DNA of 64,000 nt from Gnetum montanum (Eukaryota > Streptophyta > Gnetopsida > Gnetales > Gnetaceae). The notes below the pieces were generated by a model. It was not told where the DNA came from, did not search any database, and saw only the letters and a list, made by a program, of their open reading frames with translations. Each line of letters begins with the position of its first letter. Positions within the stretch are counted from its first letter, which is position 1. Shown here one piece after another: positions 35,282 through 45,466 of the stretch. The stretch lies in contig MNCI01011145.1 of assembly GCA_015680685.1 (NCBI GenBank), forward strand, positions 940,616 through 1,004,615. The letters are read 5' to 3'. The translations under genes were made by a program, and so were the position numbers.

Positions 35282-36223
35282 TGATGAGCATCAAGGTGTC
35301 ACATTGATGGGCCCCTATTGACATAGCCTCATCGATGGGCCTTCATCAACGGGGCCTCGTTTATGTGGTGTTGCCCCATCAACATAGCGTTTGCTATGTT
35401 TACAGGGCCCTATCGACCCAGTCCTGTAGCAAAAACTATAAATATGAGCATCCATCTATGTTTATGGGCATTAGAAGTCATAATAGTAGTAAAGCTCTTG
35501 AAGTTTGTTTCTTTGAAAATTAGAAAATTTTTTGAGTGCCCATAGCAAGAGTCAGAAAGTACGTGGATCTTTATTCGAGCACTGTTGTACCTGAACCATA
35601 CTAGTGTGTACGACACTAAAGATGAGCTTCTTGATAAACCTTGCAACACTTAGAATAGATTAATGACTTATTTATGAATTTATTATTTTCATTAATTATG
35701 TCATTAATTAAGCTAAATTAGACCTTGAGCAATTAGTTGATTAAATAAGATAAATAGATTAAACACATAAGTACAATTGTTTCGAGCATAAACACATATT
35801 TTCTTGGTAATCTCAACAACATTATTGCTTGGTGTGCATAGTAGTGTACTTCTTGGTAACCTAGTAGTGAATATGTGGTTTCAGGGCATGTACAAAAAGT
35901 AGGATCGAATGCTTATGTTAGGACTAGTTAGAGATTAGTTAGTTAGTTAAATTAAATTAGGTATTAAATTATTTCATCTCTTTATTTAAGCACTAAAGAA
36001 CATAAAACAAAAAATAATAAAAATCATATGCATCAATTACACTTAACCATACCATGTGCATCACAAGTGTAATTGGGAAGACAATGAATGACCATTAGGA
36101 CAAGGTTCACTTCTGAGGAGACTAGTGTATCAGAAACTATAGAGTCAGTAGAATTTGACTGGATTGCACATGAATGCTTTGTGATTCATATGGTTGGGTG
36201 TAGGGGTACCTCACTACTCATCA
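35282..36223 (+). repeat. El5 3' LTR (942 bp)
   Basis: Partner of 22915-23869, with the same ends, U3 repeat cluster (35300-35425) and TATAAATA (35437-35444). Confidence 0.93.
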
Positions 36224-36228
36224 GGTTG

Positions 36229-36742
36229 CTTATAAATATTGATGTAATCCATCATTGTTAGGGATGTAGTGTGAAGTGTCATAGTAACAAGGACTGTAGT
36301 GCCAAGTGTTGAAGTACCAAGGGCCCAAGTGCAAATGCTGAAGGTTAAACATCCCAATATAGGGAAAGAGAGAGAGAGCTCTTGAGGAAGGAGAGCTTGT
36401 ATAAGAAGAGGGCTTGTGCAAAGAAGTTGACTAAAAGGCAAGGGAGAGCACTTGAGAGAGGTTAGGAGAATCTCTGATAAGTGTCTTATCTTGAGCTTGG
36501 GTTCCATTGTGAGCAATTGAGGATTAAGAGAGGAAACGTGTGGCCTCTAAGATCCTTGGTGGAGTTGTGAGTTAAGCTTGGCTCATTATCTTTGATGTAT
36601 TTTCTATATATTTTGAGAATTATCTTAATATACGGGAAGTTTTCTCATTTTATTATGTTATTCTTATTTTCTAAGCTATATTTTCTTGGAAGTTGTGGAT
36701 TGGGTCCTATTGGGATCTATTGTGGTGTAACCCCCTGCACCA
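36229..36742 (+). repeat. El4 3' LTR, second part
   Basis: Continues from 22914 after El5 and its target duplication. It matches 20150-20647 and ends TGCACCA, followed by the El4 target duplication CTCAA. Confidence 0.9.
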
Positions 36743-36747
36743 CTCAA

Positions 36748-37850
36748 CAATGATTCCTTGAGGATCCTCCAAACTTGCTCAAAATCACAATCATGCTTAT
36801 ACAATTAGCAAAATCACCCATAACTTCCACATGAGGCATGCTGAAATTCACCACATGCATCCTAGATAATGCATCAAACATCACATTGGCTTTTCTACTT
36901 TTGTGCTTGAGCATAAAATTAAACTCATATAATTGTACAACCCACCTTATGTGGTTAGCATTCAATTTCTTTTGGGAATTTAGAAATTAAAGTGCTTAGT
37001 GGTCTATCACCAAAGTAAACAACTTAGGTAAGAAGTAATGTCTCTAATGCTTAATTTTTTAAAGATTAGCATACAACTCCTTTTGATATGTGCTATATTT
37101 GTTTCTTGACTCATTCAAATTTTTTGAGAAGAAAGAAATAAACATACCTTCTTATGAGAGCACTCCACCAATGGTAACTCCACTTGCATTCATCTTCATG
37201 TGAAAAAGCTTTTGTAAATTTGAAATTATAAACACCAGTTTAGTTGTAATTTTTACTTTCAATAAGTCAAAGATCCTTTGGATTTCTTCATTTCACTTGA
37301 AATATTTATTTTTCTTCTACAAAGCAAACATAGGCCAATAAATAGCACTAAAATTTTTTATGAACCTTTGATAAAAACTTGCTAAACCAAGGAATGATCT
37401 TAGTTCCCCAACATTTTTAGGAGTTGGCCAATCTCTAATAGCCCTCATCTTAGTAGGTTCTATTCAAATTTGATTTTTAGAAACCACATTTCCTAAGTAT
37501 ATGATCTCCCTCTTGAAGAAATGACTTTTCTTCACATTGATCACCAAATGTATCTTCTTCAATTTAAGACATACCCTTCTCAAGTGATCCAAGTACTCCT
37601 CCTCATTAGCTATACACCAAAATATCATCAAAAAGATAGTACAAAACTTAGTAGTTAGGTCCTTGAGTACATAATGCTTCAACCTCATGAACATAGTAGG
37701 TGTATTTGTGAGCTTAAATGACATCACCAACCACTCAAATAATCCATCCAGTATTTTGAAAGTTGTATTTCATTCTTCATCATGCTTGTTTGGAATTTGA
37801 TGGTAATTAGTCTTGAAATCAATTTTGCTAAAAACCTTAACATTGGTAAG
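36748..37850 (-). pseudogene. El3 reverse transcriptase (middle and end) and RNase H (decayed)
   Basis: On the minus strand from the El6 insertion point: VFSKIDFKTNYHQI, FEWLVMSFKLTNTPTMFMRL, a catalytic segment where IFLMIFW stands in place of VYLDDIL (no YXDD left), FLGLASFYQRFIKNFS, then RNase H phrases KYSTYQKELYA and KSRKANVMFDALSR. The RNase H stops at the El4 insertion (36742). The reading order joins correctly to 47130-47638 upstream and to integrase at 19614 downstream. Confidence 0.88.
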
Positions 37851-37855
37851 GACAT

Positions 37856-39513
37856 TGTGCTGTCCAAAATCATCGGTGCAAGGCTGGAATGTTACGAGCA
37901 CCGAAAGATCCATAGACAAGCACAGTCGACCCTGCCTTTGCTTGAGGGCAAGCTGGAACGGACGAAGGCAGAGTGCCTTGGATGGTCCGCACGCAGATCA
38001 AACAAGGACTTCCCCAATGTTTGCCGCTACAACACGTTGGGTTATACGTAAACAATGCACATTAAATGTAAACCTTAAAAAAGCACAATAATGTAAACGA
38101 GCCTATAAACGTAAACTGAAAAACAAAGAAAACTGCAATAAATCTGTGCAAAATGTAAACTGTTTTGTATTGAAAATTGATTACAGAGTGCACCGGTCCA
38201 AACACAGTTGTGGATTGATCACAAGGTAGCTATTTAGCCCCGATGGGTGGGGATTGTCATGGCAACTGCTGGGAATTTTTGCAGGCACAGCTTGCAGGAT
38301 GTATGCCCAGCGTGTCAGGTTTTGTCTCCTTTTCCTTTCTCCTGATTTGTTTAAAATTGCCCATCCCACTTTGGTGGAAACTTTGGGGTTTTTATATAGG
38401 TTTTGACGTTAGGTTCAGGTTAGGCAACACGTGGACGTTGACCGGGTGCAAGATATGTTACAACTGGATAGCGTATAGCACGCCAGCGTAGAGGACGCCA
38501 GCGTAGAGGATGCCAGCGTAAGCGTATAGCATGCCAACGTAAGCCAAAAATGTACCCAGCGTATACACATGAAAATGCTTCATTTCAAGGTCCAAAATTG
38601 ATTTTTTGGTGCCCAAGAGCTATTGGGAACCTTGGGGAAGGTTCTGGGGGGTCTGGACGCTTGATTCTGGCACGTTTTGACTCATTTCTGGGGCTCGAAA
38701 TTCTGTCTACGTTGGCTATACCCCAGCATATACGCTGGGCGTATAGGAATGGAGGACCATCATTTGGAGCCCAAAATTTGATTTTTGAGTGTCCAAGAGC
38801 TGCTAGGAACCCTAGGTAAGGTTATGGGGGGTCTGGATGCTTGATTCTAGCACATTTTGACTCATTTCTGGGGCCCAAAAGTCTGTCTACGCTGGCTGCA
38901 CCCCGGCGTATACGCTGGGCATACAGGAATGGAAGACCATCATTTGGAGCCCAAAATTCAATTTTCAAGTGTCCAAGAGCTACTGGAAACCTTGGGGAAG
39001 GTTTTTGGGGGTCTGTACACTCAATTCTGGCATGTTTTGACTCATTTCTGGGGCCCGAAAGTCTGTCTATGCTGGCTGCACCCTGGCGTATACGCTGGGC
39101 GTACAGGAATGGAAGACCATCATTTGGAGCCCAAAATTTGATTTTTGAGTGTCCAAGAGCTATTGGGAACCTTGGGGAAGGTCTTGAGAGGACTAGACAC
39201 CCCACTTTAGCATGTTTTGATGAGTTTTTGAGCCCTAAAAGTTGCTGTACGCTGGGCCTTACACTAGGCATGTGTAGGCCAACGTACAGGATGCATACTT
39301 AGTGAAAACCAAGTATTTTGGGCTCAAGATTTGCCAAGTTTGATTCCAGATGTCATCGTAGTCTTATGTGGGTCCCAGGGAACTTTTAATTGCTTGCTTT
39401 AACTTCGTTTGATGCTATTTTTGAGGCTTTCAAGCTTGGTCATGCTGAGGACCAACATGACTTAGCTTAATTTCTGTCTACAAGTGTTAGCCAAAATTTT
39501 TTGTGGTGTTTCA
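37856..39513 (-). repeat. El6 3' LTR (1658 bp)
   Basis: Starts TGTGCTGTCC and ends GGTGTTTCA on the plus strand. On the minus strand it runs: start, four 180-bp units, short AGCGTA repeats, TATAAAAA (38389-38396), then a unique CpG-containing part. Confidence 0.93.
38470..39300. repeat. El6 3' LTR tandem repeat, 180-bp unit
   Basis: Matching points recur every 180 bases (GACCATCATTTGGAGCCC at 38754, 38934 and 39114), with a partial first and a diverged last unit, about four copies in all. Most units carry a version of GCGTATACGCTGGG. A leading stretch (38470-38570) has shorter repeats of GCCAGCGTAGAGGA. Since 180 is a multiple of 3 and the unit lacks stops in several frames, long open frames appear on both strands; they are not genes. 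Confidence 0.92.
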
Positions 39514-40640
39514 TTGGCCCATTTTTGTTGATGTCTGGAGGAATTGACCCAAGAGGCATCGACAAAGAAGTAAAAAACACCACAAGCAGACTTGGTAGAA
39601 ACATTGTCCTTTTGCACTTGGCCAGATGTCATCGCACCGTGTTCAGTAGTACATGGGATTGGGGAAATGAAGTTTGTAGTTGGATAGGAAAATGAAAGTT
39701 GTTGGGATTGGGACTTGATCAAGGGATTATGCATGGTAAAGGAGATGCTCTAGTGTGTATACGGGTCATGTTGATCCTTATCAATAGCCATTGTTTAGCA
39801 GACTCGGAATCAAGGCATGAGATGTGCGTCCTTTGGCGGAACAAGACTCTTGTTTAGTGTTTAAGAGGACTTGTTGGCCACGTGATGGTGGGTTACGTTC
39901 TCTGGAGGAACATGCCCTTTGTTTGGTGTTAAAGAAAACCTGTTGGTGGAGAGCCAAAGCTACGCAATGAGATGTTACTTGAGCTTTTCAGACATGAGTG
40001 TTTGTTTCCAAGATGACTACCTTCCTGCATAGGGGTTATGGGAAGTGTCAAGGGTCTTGTGGCTTATTTTGCTCTTTGCTCTTTTCTTTTTCTTTGCTTT
40101 TTTTTTTCATTTTTTTCTTTGTTTTTTGGCAAGAGTTTTCTTTCAATTTTTTTTTGTGCTCATGTTCATGTGCCATATTGTGTGTTGCAATTTCTTGAGA
40201 GTGTCATAGCGTGTAACAGTAGGCTCAAAGTTTTTTGGGGTGTACTGGGAACTGTAACTGGGTAGGAAAGGGAATAAGAGTGTTGGGGGAATGGATAATG
40301 TATTGGGAATGGGGAATGTACTTTTGAATAGATTGATTAACCTGGTTGCGTGCATTAGAAACAATGTGGCACCTTGTCACCGTGATGAAGTGTATCGATG
40401 TATGAGCACCACTGGGTGTCATCCTGCAAACACAACTCGAAGAAGACAAGAAAACCACAAGTGAATGAGTTAGCGAATACTTTAGACATGAATGTGACTG
40501 ATGCAAATGGAGGCCCCATGTGAAACTTAAGGCAAACAAAATGAGCAGCAATAGTGTTGTCAGAGCTAGTGTGATGAATGATGCAACAGGAATTGATGAA
40601 GAAATGTCATGAATTACAGTAGCAGATGAATGTGCCAGAA
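39514..40640 (-). other. El6 3' non-coding region, upstream part
   Basis: No coding signal or polymerase remnant. AAAAATGGGCCAA on the minus strand abuts the 3' LTR as a probable polypurine tract. Two imperfect copies of a roughly 50-base segment (39827-39878, 39896-39946) share GGAACA, CTTTGTTT and GTGTTAAAGA words 69 bases apart. A T-rich run on the plus strand lies at 40080-40160. Confidence 0.6.
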
Positions 40641-40644
40641 ATGA

Positions 40645-40925
40645 TATGGCCAGTTTATAGTCTTAGCGGACTGTCATGGGTTATTTTTACATCATAACCC
40701 ATTGGACGTTACTAGTTTATCATCGTAGCGGATGATATGATGCTAGTTTATAGTCGTGGCGGACTATGAAGAGGCAAGCTAGTTTATAGTCTTACCAGAA
40801 TCTGGTGAATGAGTGTGAAAGTTTAGTGTCATGTTGGACAGAGCTCTATGGTGTCGGTTTACCATCATGACCCCAGGACATTCTGTGGTATCAGTTTTAA
40901 GTCATGATGCTAGGACTGTCAGGGT
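40645..40925. repeat. El6 stem-loop repeat cluster with constant hexaloop
   Basis: Repeats of AGTTTATAGTC-type words form hairpins: TATCATC/GATGATA with loop GTAGCG (40718-40737), ATAGTC/GACTAT with loop GTGGCG (40750-40767), and AGTC/GACT with loop TTAGCG (40659-40672). Between them lies a 9-bp stem ATGGGTTAT/ATAACCCAT (40677-40703). Degenerate copies continue to 40925. A related word occurs inside gag near 42497-42526. Confidence 0.7.
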
Positions 40926-41059
40926 GGATGCATGCATGTGCATCCGTACGATCCTGTAAACAAAAGCAAGTGGAGAAAACAATGTTAAATAGCCACTGCA
41001 GAAAACATGAATTGAAATGCACAAGTGAATAGAAAATAAAGTGAAAAGGTGGTAGTTTA

Positions 41060-44000
41060 AGGCCTTTTCGGGCCACATGCAAACACGTAAGCTAGTACAA
41101 TGCAAACTAAGGTGACATATGCACAACGAACAAAGGTGAAGAGTGGGCGGGGATTAGACGTGTCTTTGGTCATAGGGGAGTCTTGATTATGTGGTTGTTT
41201 CTTATACGGACATGGTCTAAGAGGCGCGCTAGTTTGCTGTGGGAGGTTTTCAGTTTTTACCCCTCGTTTGGGTGTTTTAGCTCTAGGTGTTGTGTTTGTT
41301 CTTGTGGATGTTGCTTCAAGAGGCTCCTCTTTCAAGACCTGTGACATGTCTATGTTGTGGTCAGCTTGAAAGGGAGTGTTGTCGCCATGTATAATAACTT
41401 GTCCACCTTCGTATGGAAGGTGGATTTCTTGATGTATCGGTGAGGAAACGGTTTGTTGTTGTGCTAGCCAAGGTCTACCAAGAATCATGTTGAAACTAGG
41501 CATCTCTTCTATGATAGTGAACTCCGCGCTGGTGGGGAATTATTCACCTACCACAAAGGCTAAGTTGATTGTGCTCTTGACTGTGACACATGATCCGTTG
41601 AAGGATTTTAGACACGTGGTTTCTGTTGGCATGATCTCATCTGCCATGCCTAGTTTTTCGATGACAGAGTTTAGAACTACGTTTGTTGTCGCACCGTCAT
41701 CAACGTGCACTCTGCGAATGGTACATTGCCCAACACGTACACTAATCGATAATGGAGTTGTTGTGACTTCCCCTCATTCGGGGTTGACTTTAACTGCATT
41801 GTTGTAGAAGGCTAAGGTGTTGGAACCCAATTCTTGTGGTGTGTGTTGTGAAATCGTTGTATGGATGGATTCCATATTAGCTAGGATGTCCTCTGTAACA
41901 GGAATGGATGCTAATATTTGTGCTAAGGCTTCACGATGAGCTGATGATGTCATGACCAGGTCGTACAAACTCATGGTTGTATTCTTTTGTTTGAGGGTTT
42001 GTTTCACCTAGGCCAGTGTAGCTACAAAGTCTGTGTTATCTGCCATTGTGTTGGTTGCCTCTGTATGGGTTGAGGGCTTGGGCTTGGTTGGTTTGGGATT
42101 AGGGGTAGGGCCCCTAGTGTTCAGTTGTTGTATACTAGGTGTGTCCTTTGTTTCAGCTGTGGGTACTGTTCATTGTTTGTTTGTTTTCTTCTGTTGCCAG
42201 TTGGTTTGCTTACCCGTGTTGTTGGCAAGGTTGACTCTCGAGGGGGGAGAGGTTGAGATGTTGCCTACGGTTGGGCTCAGGGTAGGTGAGGGGCCATCAC
42301 GTGTTGGGCCTTTTATAACAAATGGTAGTTTAGGAGGAGTTGTTGGTGTTTGACTAGCTTGTTGTGGCACCTTGATAACGAAAGGTTTCTTTGCTGTTGT
42401 CGTTGGTGCATCGTGCCAGTTTAACGTCTTAGAGAGCAACTGTGATGGTACTTTGACCACAAAGGGTGTCTTCAGAGCTCAGAATTGTATTGAATCTTGC
42501 CAGTTTAACGTCTTAGCGGATGTGTGTGGTGGTGGTACCTTGACCAAAAAAGGTGTCGTCGGTGCTCTAGGTGGCATGTTGATGACAATGGGAGGCCCCT
42601 TACTCGTGGAGGTGGAGGGGGTTGTTGCCTTGCTGGGAGGCACATGGATCACAAAAGGTTGCCGCACATGTTTAGGCTTACTATCTATGCTAATGGAGTT
42701 TATGACATAGGGGGAATCATTTGTGCTTGGATGATTCAGGGCATTGATGCTCAGTTGGCCCCGTTCTATCATTGCTTGTAGATCATCCTTTAACGCATGA
42801 TAGGTGTCGGTATTATGACCAGACATCTGGTGGTAATGAAAGAATTGGTCTAACTTGAAATGTCATGGAATCGGGGGCTCGTTTGGTGCTGCTAAGGTGG
42901 GGTTCCTCAGTAGTTCGTAGTACCTGTCATGTCGACGGTGAGCATTCTCCGCTACGTGTTTGTATTGGATTTGCCCAACTTTAAGGAGGTGCTCTAGTAG
43001 TTCCGAAGGTCACGCAGGTAGTGATGTGTACTTAGAGCGATCCTTGCATTGAAAATTGGACCTTAAGGTGGCCCCTGTTGTTGTAGGCAGGTTGGTACTA
43101 GTGTTAGTTGTTTTTGTGCTTGCGGCCACAGTTTCCTTTATTGCCTTTTGTTTGGCGACATGTTGGTTCTTGTAAGCCACATAGGCGGGATCATTGCTGG
43201 TTTGCACAGCTTGTTCAATGTTCTTGATCTGTGTGAACGCTTGGCTCAACGTTTGAGCGCTAAGGTAGTACAGTTTTGACTTAATGAAGTCATTTATGGC
43301 TCCCTTCAGAATTGTAAGCAAATACTTTTCAGGGATGGGCTCATGAAGTTCGTTAAGGGCTGCACTCCATCGTTGGATGAACTTTTGCACAGGCTCAAGT
43401 GGTGCTTGTTTCACCTATATCAGACTGTCTAGTGTGGCTTCAGGCTTGAGGTTGTAGTTAAATCAAGTAATGAATTGATGTAGTAGATCCTCCAGAGAGG
43501 ATATGGAGTTATGAGGCAAGGCTCAGTACCAGTTTAAGGCTACACCTGTTAAGGACATAGCGAACACTCGCAAGATTGCGTGGGGCCAAGCTTGAAGCAA
43601 TAGAGTTTTTGATCGAAACATGACTAAGTGAGCGTTTGGATCTCCCTCCCCGTTATACTTGGTTAACTGGGGCAATGCGATTCCCTTGGGTAAAGCTAAC
43701 GGTGGCACTGAAGAGCTAATTGGATCGTCGCGATAGAAATCTAGTAGTTTAACTTATTCAGTGTTGTCAGCTTTGAGTTGCTTTATCTCATCCGCTAATG
43801 CTTGCATCATCTATTTTGCTTCTGCCCACTCTTGAGCAGTAGGCAGATTAGTTGGTTGGGGAGGTTGTTGGGTTGTCATTTGTTACTGTGGAGCGATGTT
43901 CAGAGTTGCGATTGTGGGGTGTGGCACATTGAAGTGAGTGGGTTGTTGAACAAGGGGTATGGCCCCTTGCCTAACCACAAACTATGAAGTAACACCCTGG

Positions 44001-44518
44001 ATGTGCGGGGTTGATGTAGTGAAAGTGGTCCCATGCGTTTGCACGTGTGGTATGTACTGGGTGGATATGGGGGTGGGAAATCTCTATTGGGGTACTGGTG
44101 CTTGTGTGCTCATTGACACTTGGTGTGTGGTCGTCTGTCCCATGCGAGGATGGAGTGCTGGGTTCACGTAGGCATGGGGATTGAGGGTGTGGTATGAATC
44201 CTCAGGTTCAGATTGTGCCTCGAAGTCATCTACATCATGTTGGTTTTGGGGCTCCTCATTGGGTCGCCATGAGTTTTGGCCCCTTTCCATAAGGAGTTGG
44301 GAGATGAGTCTATGCTGAGGCTCAGAAATGGGGATGATGTCATATACAGAGGGGACGAATTCGTGACCTCCCATGTATATGTGCTCGAAGTTTCATTTTT
44401 CCTTCTGTTCTATGGTGTCAAGAGGAAGGTTGGCCTGAATCTTCACACAGATAAAGTTGTATTGTTCCTGTGTGAGGATTACGAAGGTGCGTGCATTAGA
44501 GGTCGGGGATGACTCCAT
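41060..44518 (-). pseudogene. El6 gag-protease, about 1,150 codons, nonsense only
   Basis: One reading frame runs from MESSPTSNARTF (44518) to the stop just before 41057, broken by a dozen or so stops but apparently no frameshift. N-terminal: ILTQEQYNFICVKIQ. The gag core has LPQLTKYNGEGDPNAHLVMF and MSLTGVALNWY (43520-43690), then QKFIQRWSAALNELHEPIPE. The C-terminal third holds six PFVIKVP-like repeats (42300-42660). The protease has VHVDDGATTNVVLN (active-site D-D-G-A; 41670-41715) and FNMILGRPWLA (41455-41490). The frame ends FACGPKRP with no polymerase. The first ATG at 44614 is an alternative start; I prefer 44518 because the conserved gag start follows it. Confidence 0.85.
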
Positions 44519-44900
44519 GGTGATGTGTGATGGGGCAATGTATAAGCTAGCTAACAAGTGCCGAGTGTGTTTCAGGCTAAGTGTGCAGAGTGTTCGGTGT
44601 GTGAACGTTGACAATTTTTCTAAGTGTCCTGCGTGTATAGCGTAAACAGGAGAAAATTTGGCTAAGTATGAAATTATGAACCATAGTCGTACGTGGATGG
44701 TGATCTCGGGTAAGAGGAATTCATCTTGGAATTGTTATGTTGTGTGTATTGTATGCCTTAGACAAGGTGATCCATGTTGGTGGTCGTTAGGACTTAGACT
44801 GGTTTGAAGTAGCTATGAATCGCAGCGAATTCGGCTTTGAAACGGGCCCGTTTTGAGTGTTTTTGTTGAAAAAACACTGTAGTGGTACTGTATCAGTACT

Positions 44901-45425
44901 GTAGCATATGCTGAGACACTGTAGCATACATTGGGACACTGTAGCATACGCTGGGACACTGTAGCATACGCTGGGATACTGTAGCATACGCTAAGACATT
45001 GTAGCATACGCTGAGACACTGTAGCATATGCTGGGACACTGTAGCATACATTGGGAGATTGTAGCATACGCTGAGACACTGTAGCATATGTTGAGACACT
45101 ATAGCATATGCTGGGACACTATAGCATACGCTGAGACACTGTAGCAGCGTATACGCCCAGACACTGTAGTAGCATATACGCCCAAACACTGTAGCAGCGT
45201 AAAAGCACTGTAGCAGCGTAGACGCCGGGAATTTGTAAACAAAGTTAGTGTATGGTTAACAGCATAGACGCTGGAAGACTTGCAGATAGTGAGTTTTAAA
45301 TAGGGCAGCGTAGATACTGGAAAGTTTGCAGGTAAGGTTTTAAACCGTACAGCGTAAACGCTGGGAGGTTTTTGGGAAAAGTTAGCGTGTACTCAACAGC
45401 GTAGACGCTGAGAGCTCTGAAGCAC
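44901..45425. repeat. El6 leader tandem repeat, 20-bp unit
   Basis: Twelve 20-base units (44901-45140) on the pattern GTAGCATACGCTGGGACACT are followed by four longer or shorter variants to about 45235, then scattered AGCGTAGACGCTGG words to 45415. They lie between primer site and gag, so they would be in the genomic RNA leader. The core GCATACGCTGGG is the same as in the LTR repeat. There are no spacers, so this is not a CRISPR array; open frames across it are a product of the repeat length. Confidence 0.93.
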
Positions 45426-45442
45426 AACTAGTTTAAGGCAGA

Positions 45443-45461
45443 GGCCCTCCTTCTAGCGCCA
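45443..45461 (-). other. El6 primer-binding site
   Basis: Minus strand TGGCGCTAGAAGGAGGGCC, five bases inside the 5' LTR. It differs from the tRNA-Asp and tRNA-iMet sites of the other elements; I do not assign the tRNA. Confidence 0.8.
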
Positions 45462-45466
45462 AAAAC

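Larger units (their letters stand above)
22915..36223 (+). mobile_element. El5: complete 13.3-kb Ty3/gypsy element with accessory frame, nested in El4
   Basis: 5' LTR 22915-23869, primer site, gag, protease, reverse transcriptase, RNase H, integrase, a spacer with a promoter-like module, an accessory frame of about 950 codons, polypurine tract and 3' LTR 35282-36223. Target duplication is AGTTG (22910-22914) and GGTTG (36224-36228); the empty site AGTTG is preserved at 20145-20149. LTRs look about 83% identical over the first 220 bases by eye. This is the only complete example here of the El1/El5/El7/El8 family and gives its layout. Confidence 0.93.
19620..36742 (+). mobile_element. El4: small non-autonomous LTR element, interrupted by El5
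   Basis: LTRs 19620-20647 and 22416-22914 plus 36229-36742 share ends TGGTGTA and TACACCA (TGCACCA in the 3' copy). Target duplication is CTAAA (19615-19619) and CTCAA (36743-36747). Without El5 it is about 3.8 kb with an internal region of only 1,768 bp and no recognisable gag or pol domain. The primer site is the same as in El3, and both LTRs carry AGATGTCTCC words, so it was probably moved by proteins of an El3-like chromovirus. Confidence 0.88.

Noticed and set aside
38470-39300. Satellite (centromeric) repeat array
   Set aside because: The 180-bp period is like that of satellites, but there are only four units and the same array sits at the same place in both LTRs of El6, so it is part of the element.
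44787-45189. Open frames with repeated YATVSQRMLQC-type peptides
   Set aside because: They are translations of the 20-bp leader repeat in different frames. They lie upstream of gag and resemble no protein family.
44901-45235. CRISPR-like array
   Set aside because: Units are contiguous 20-mers without spacers, inside a plant retrotransposon leader.
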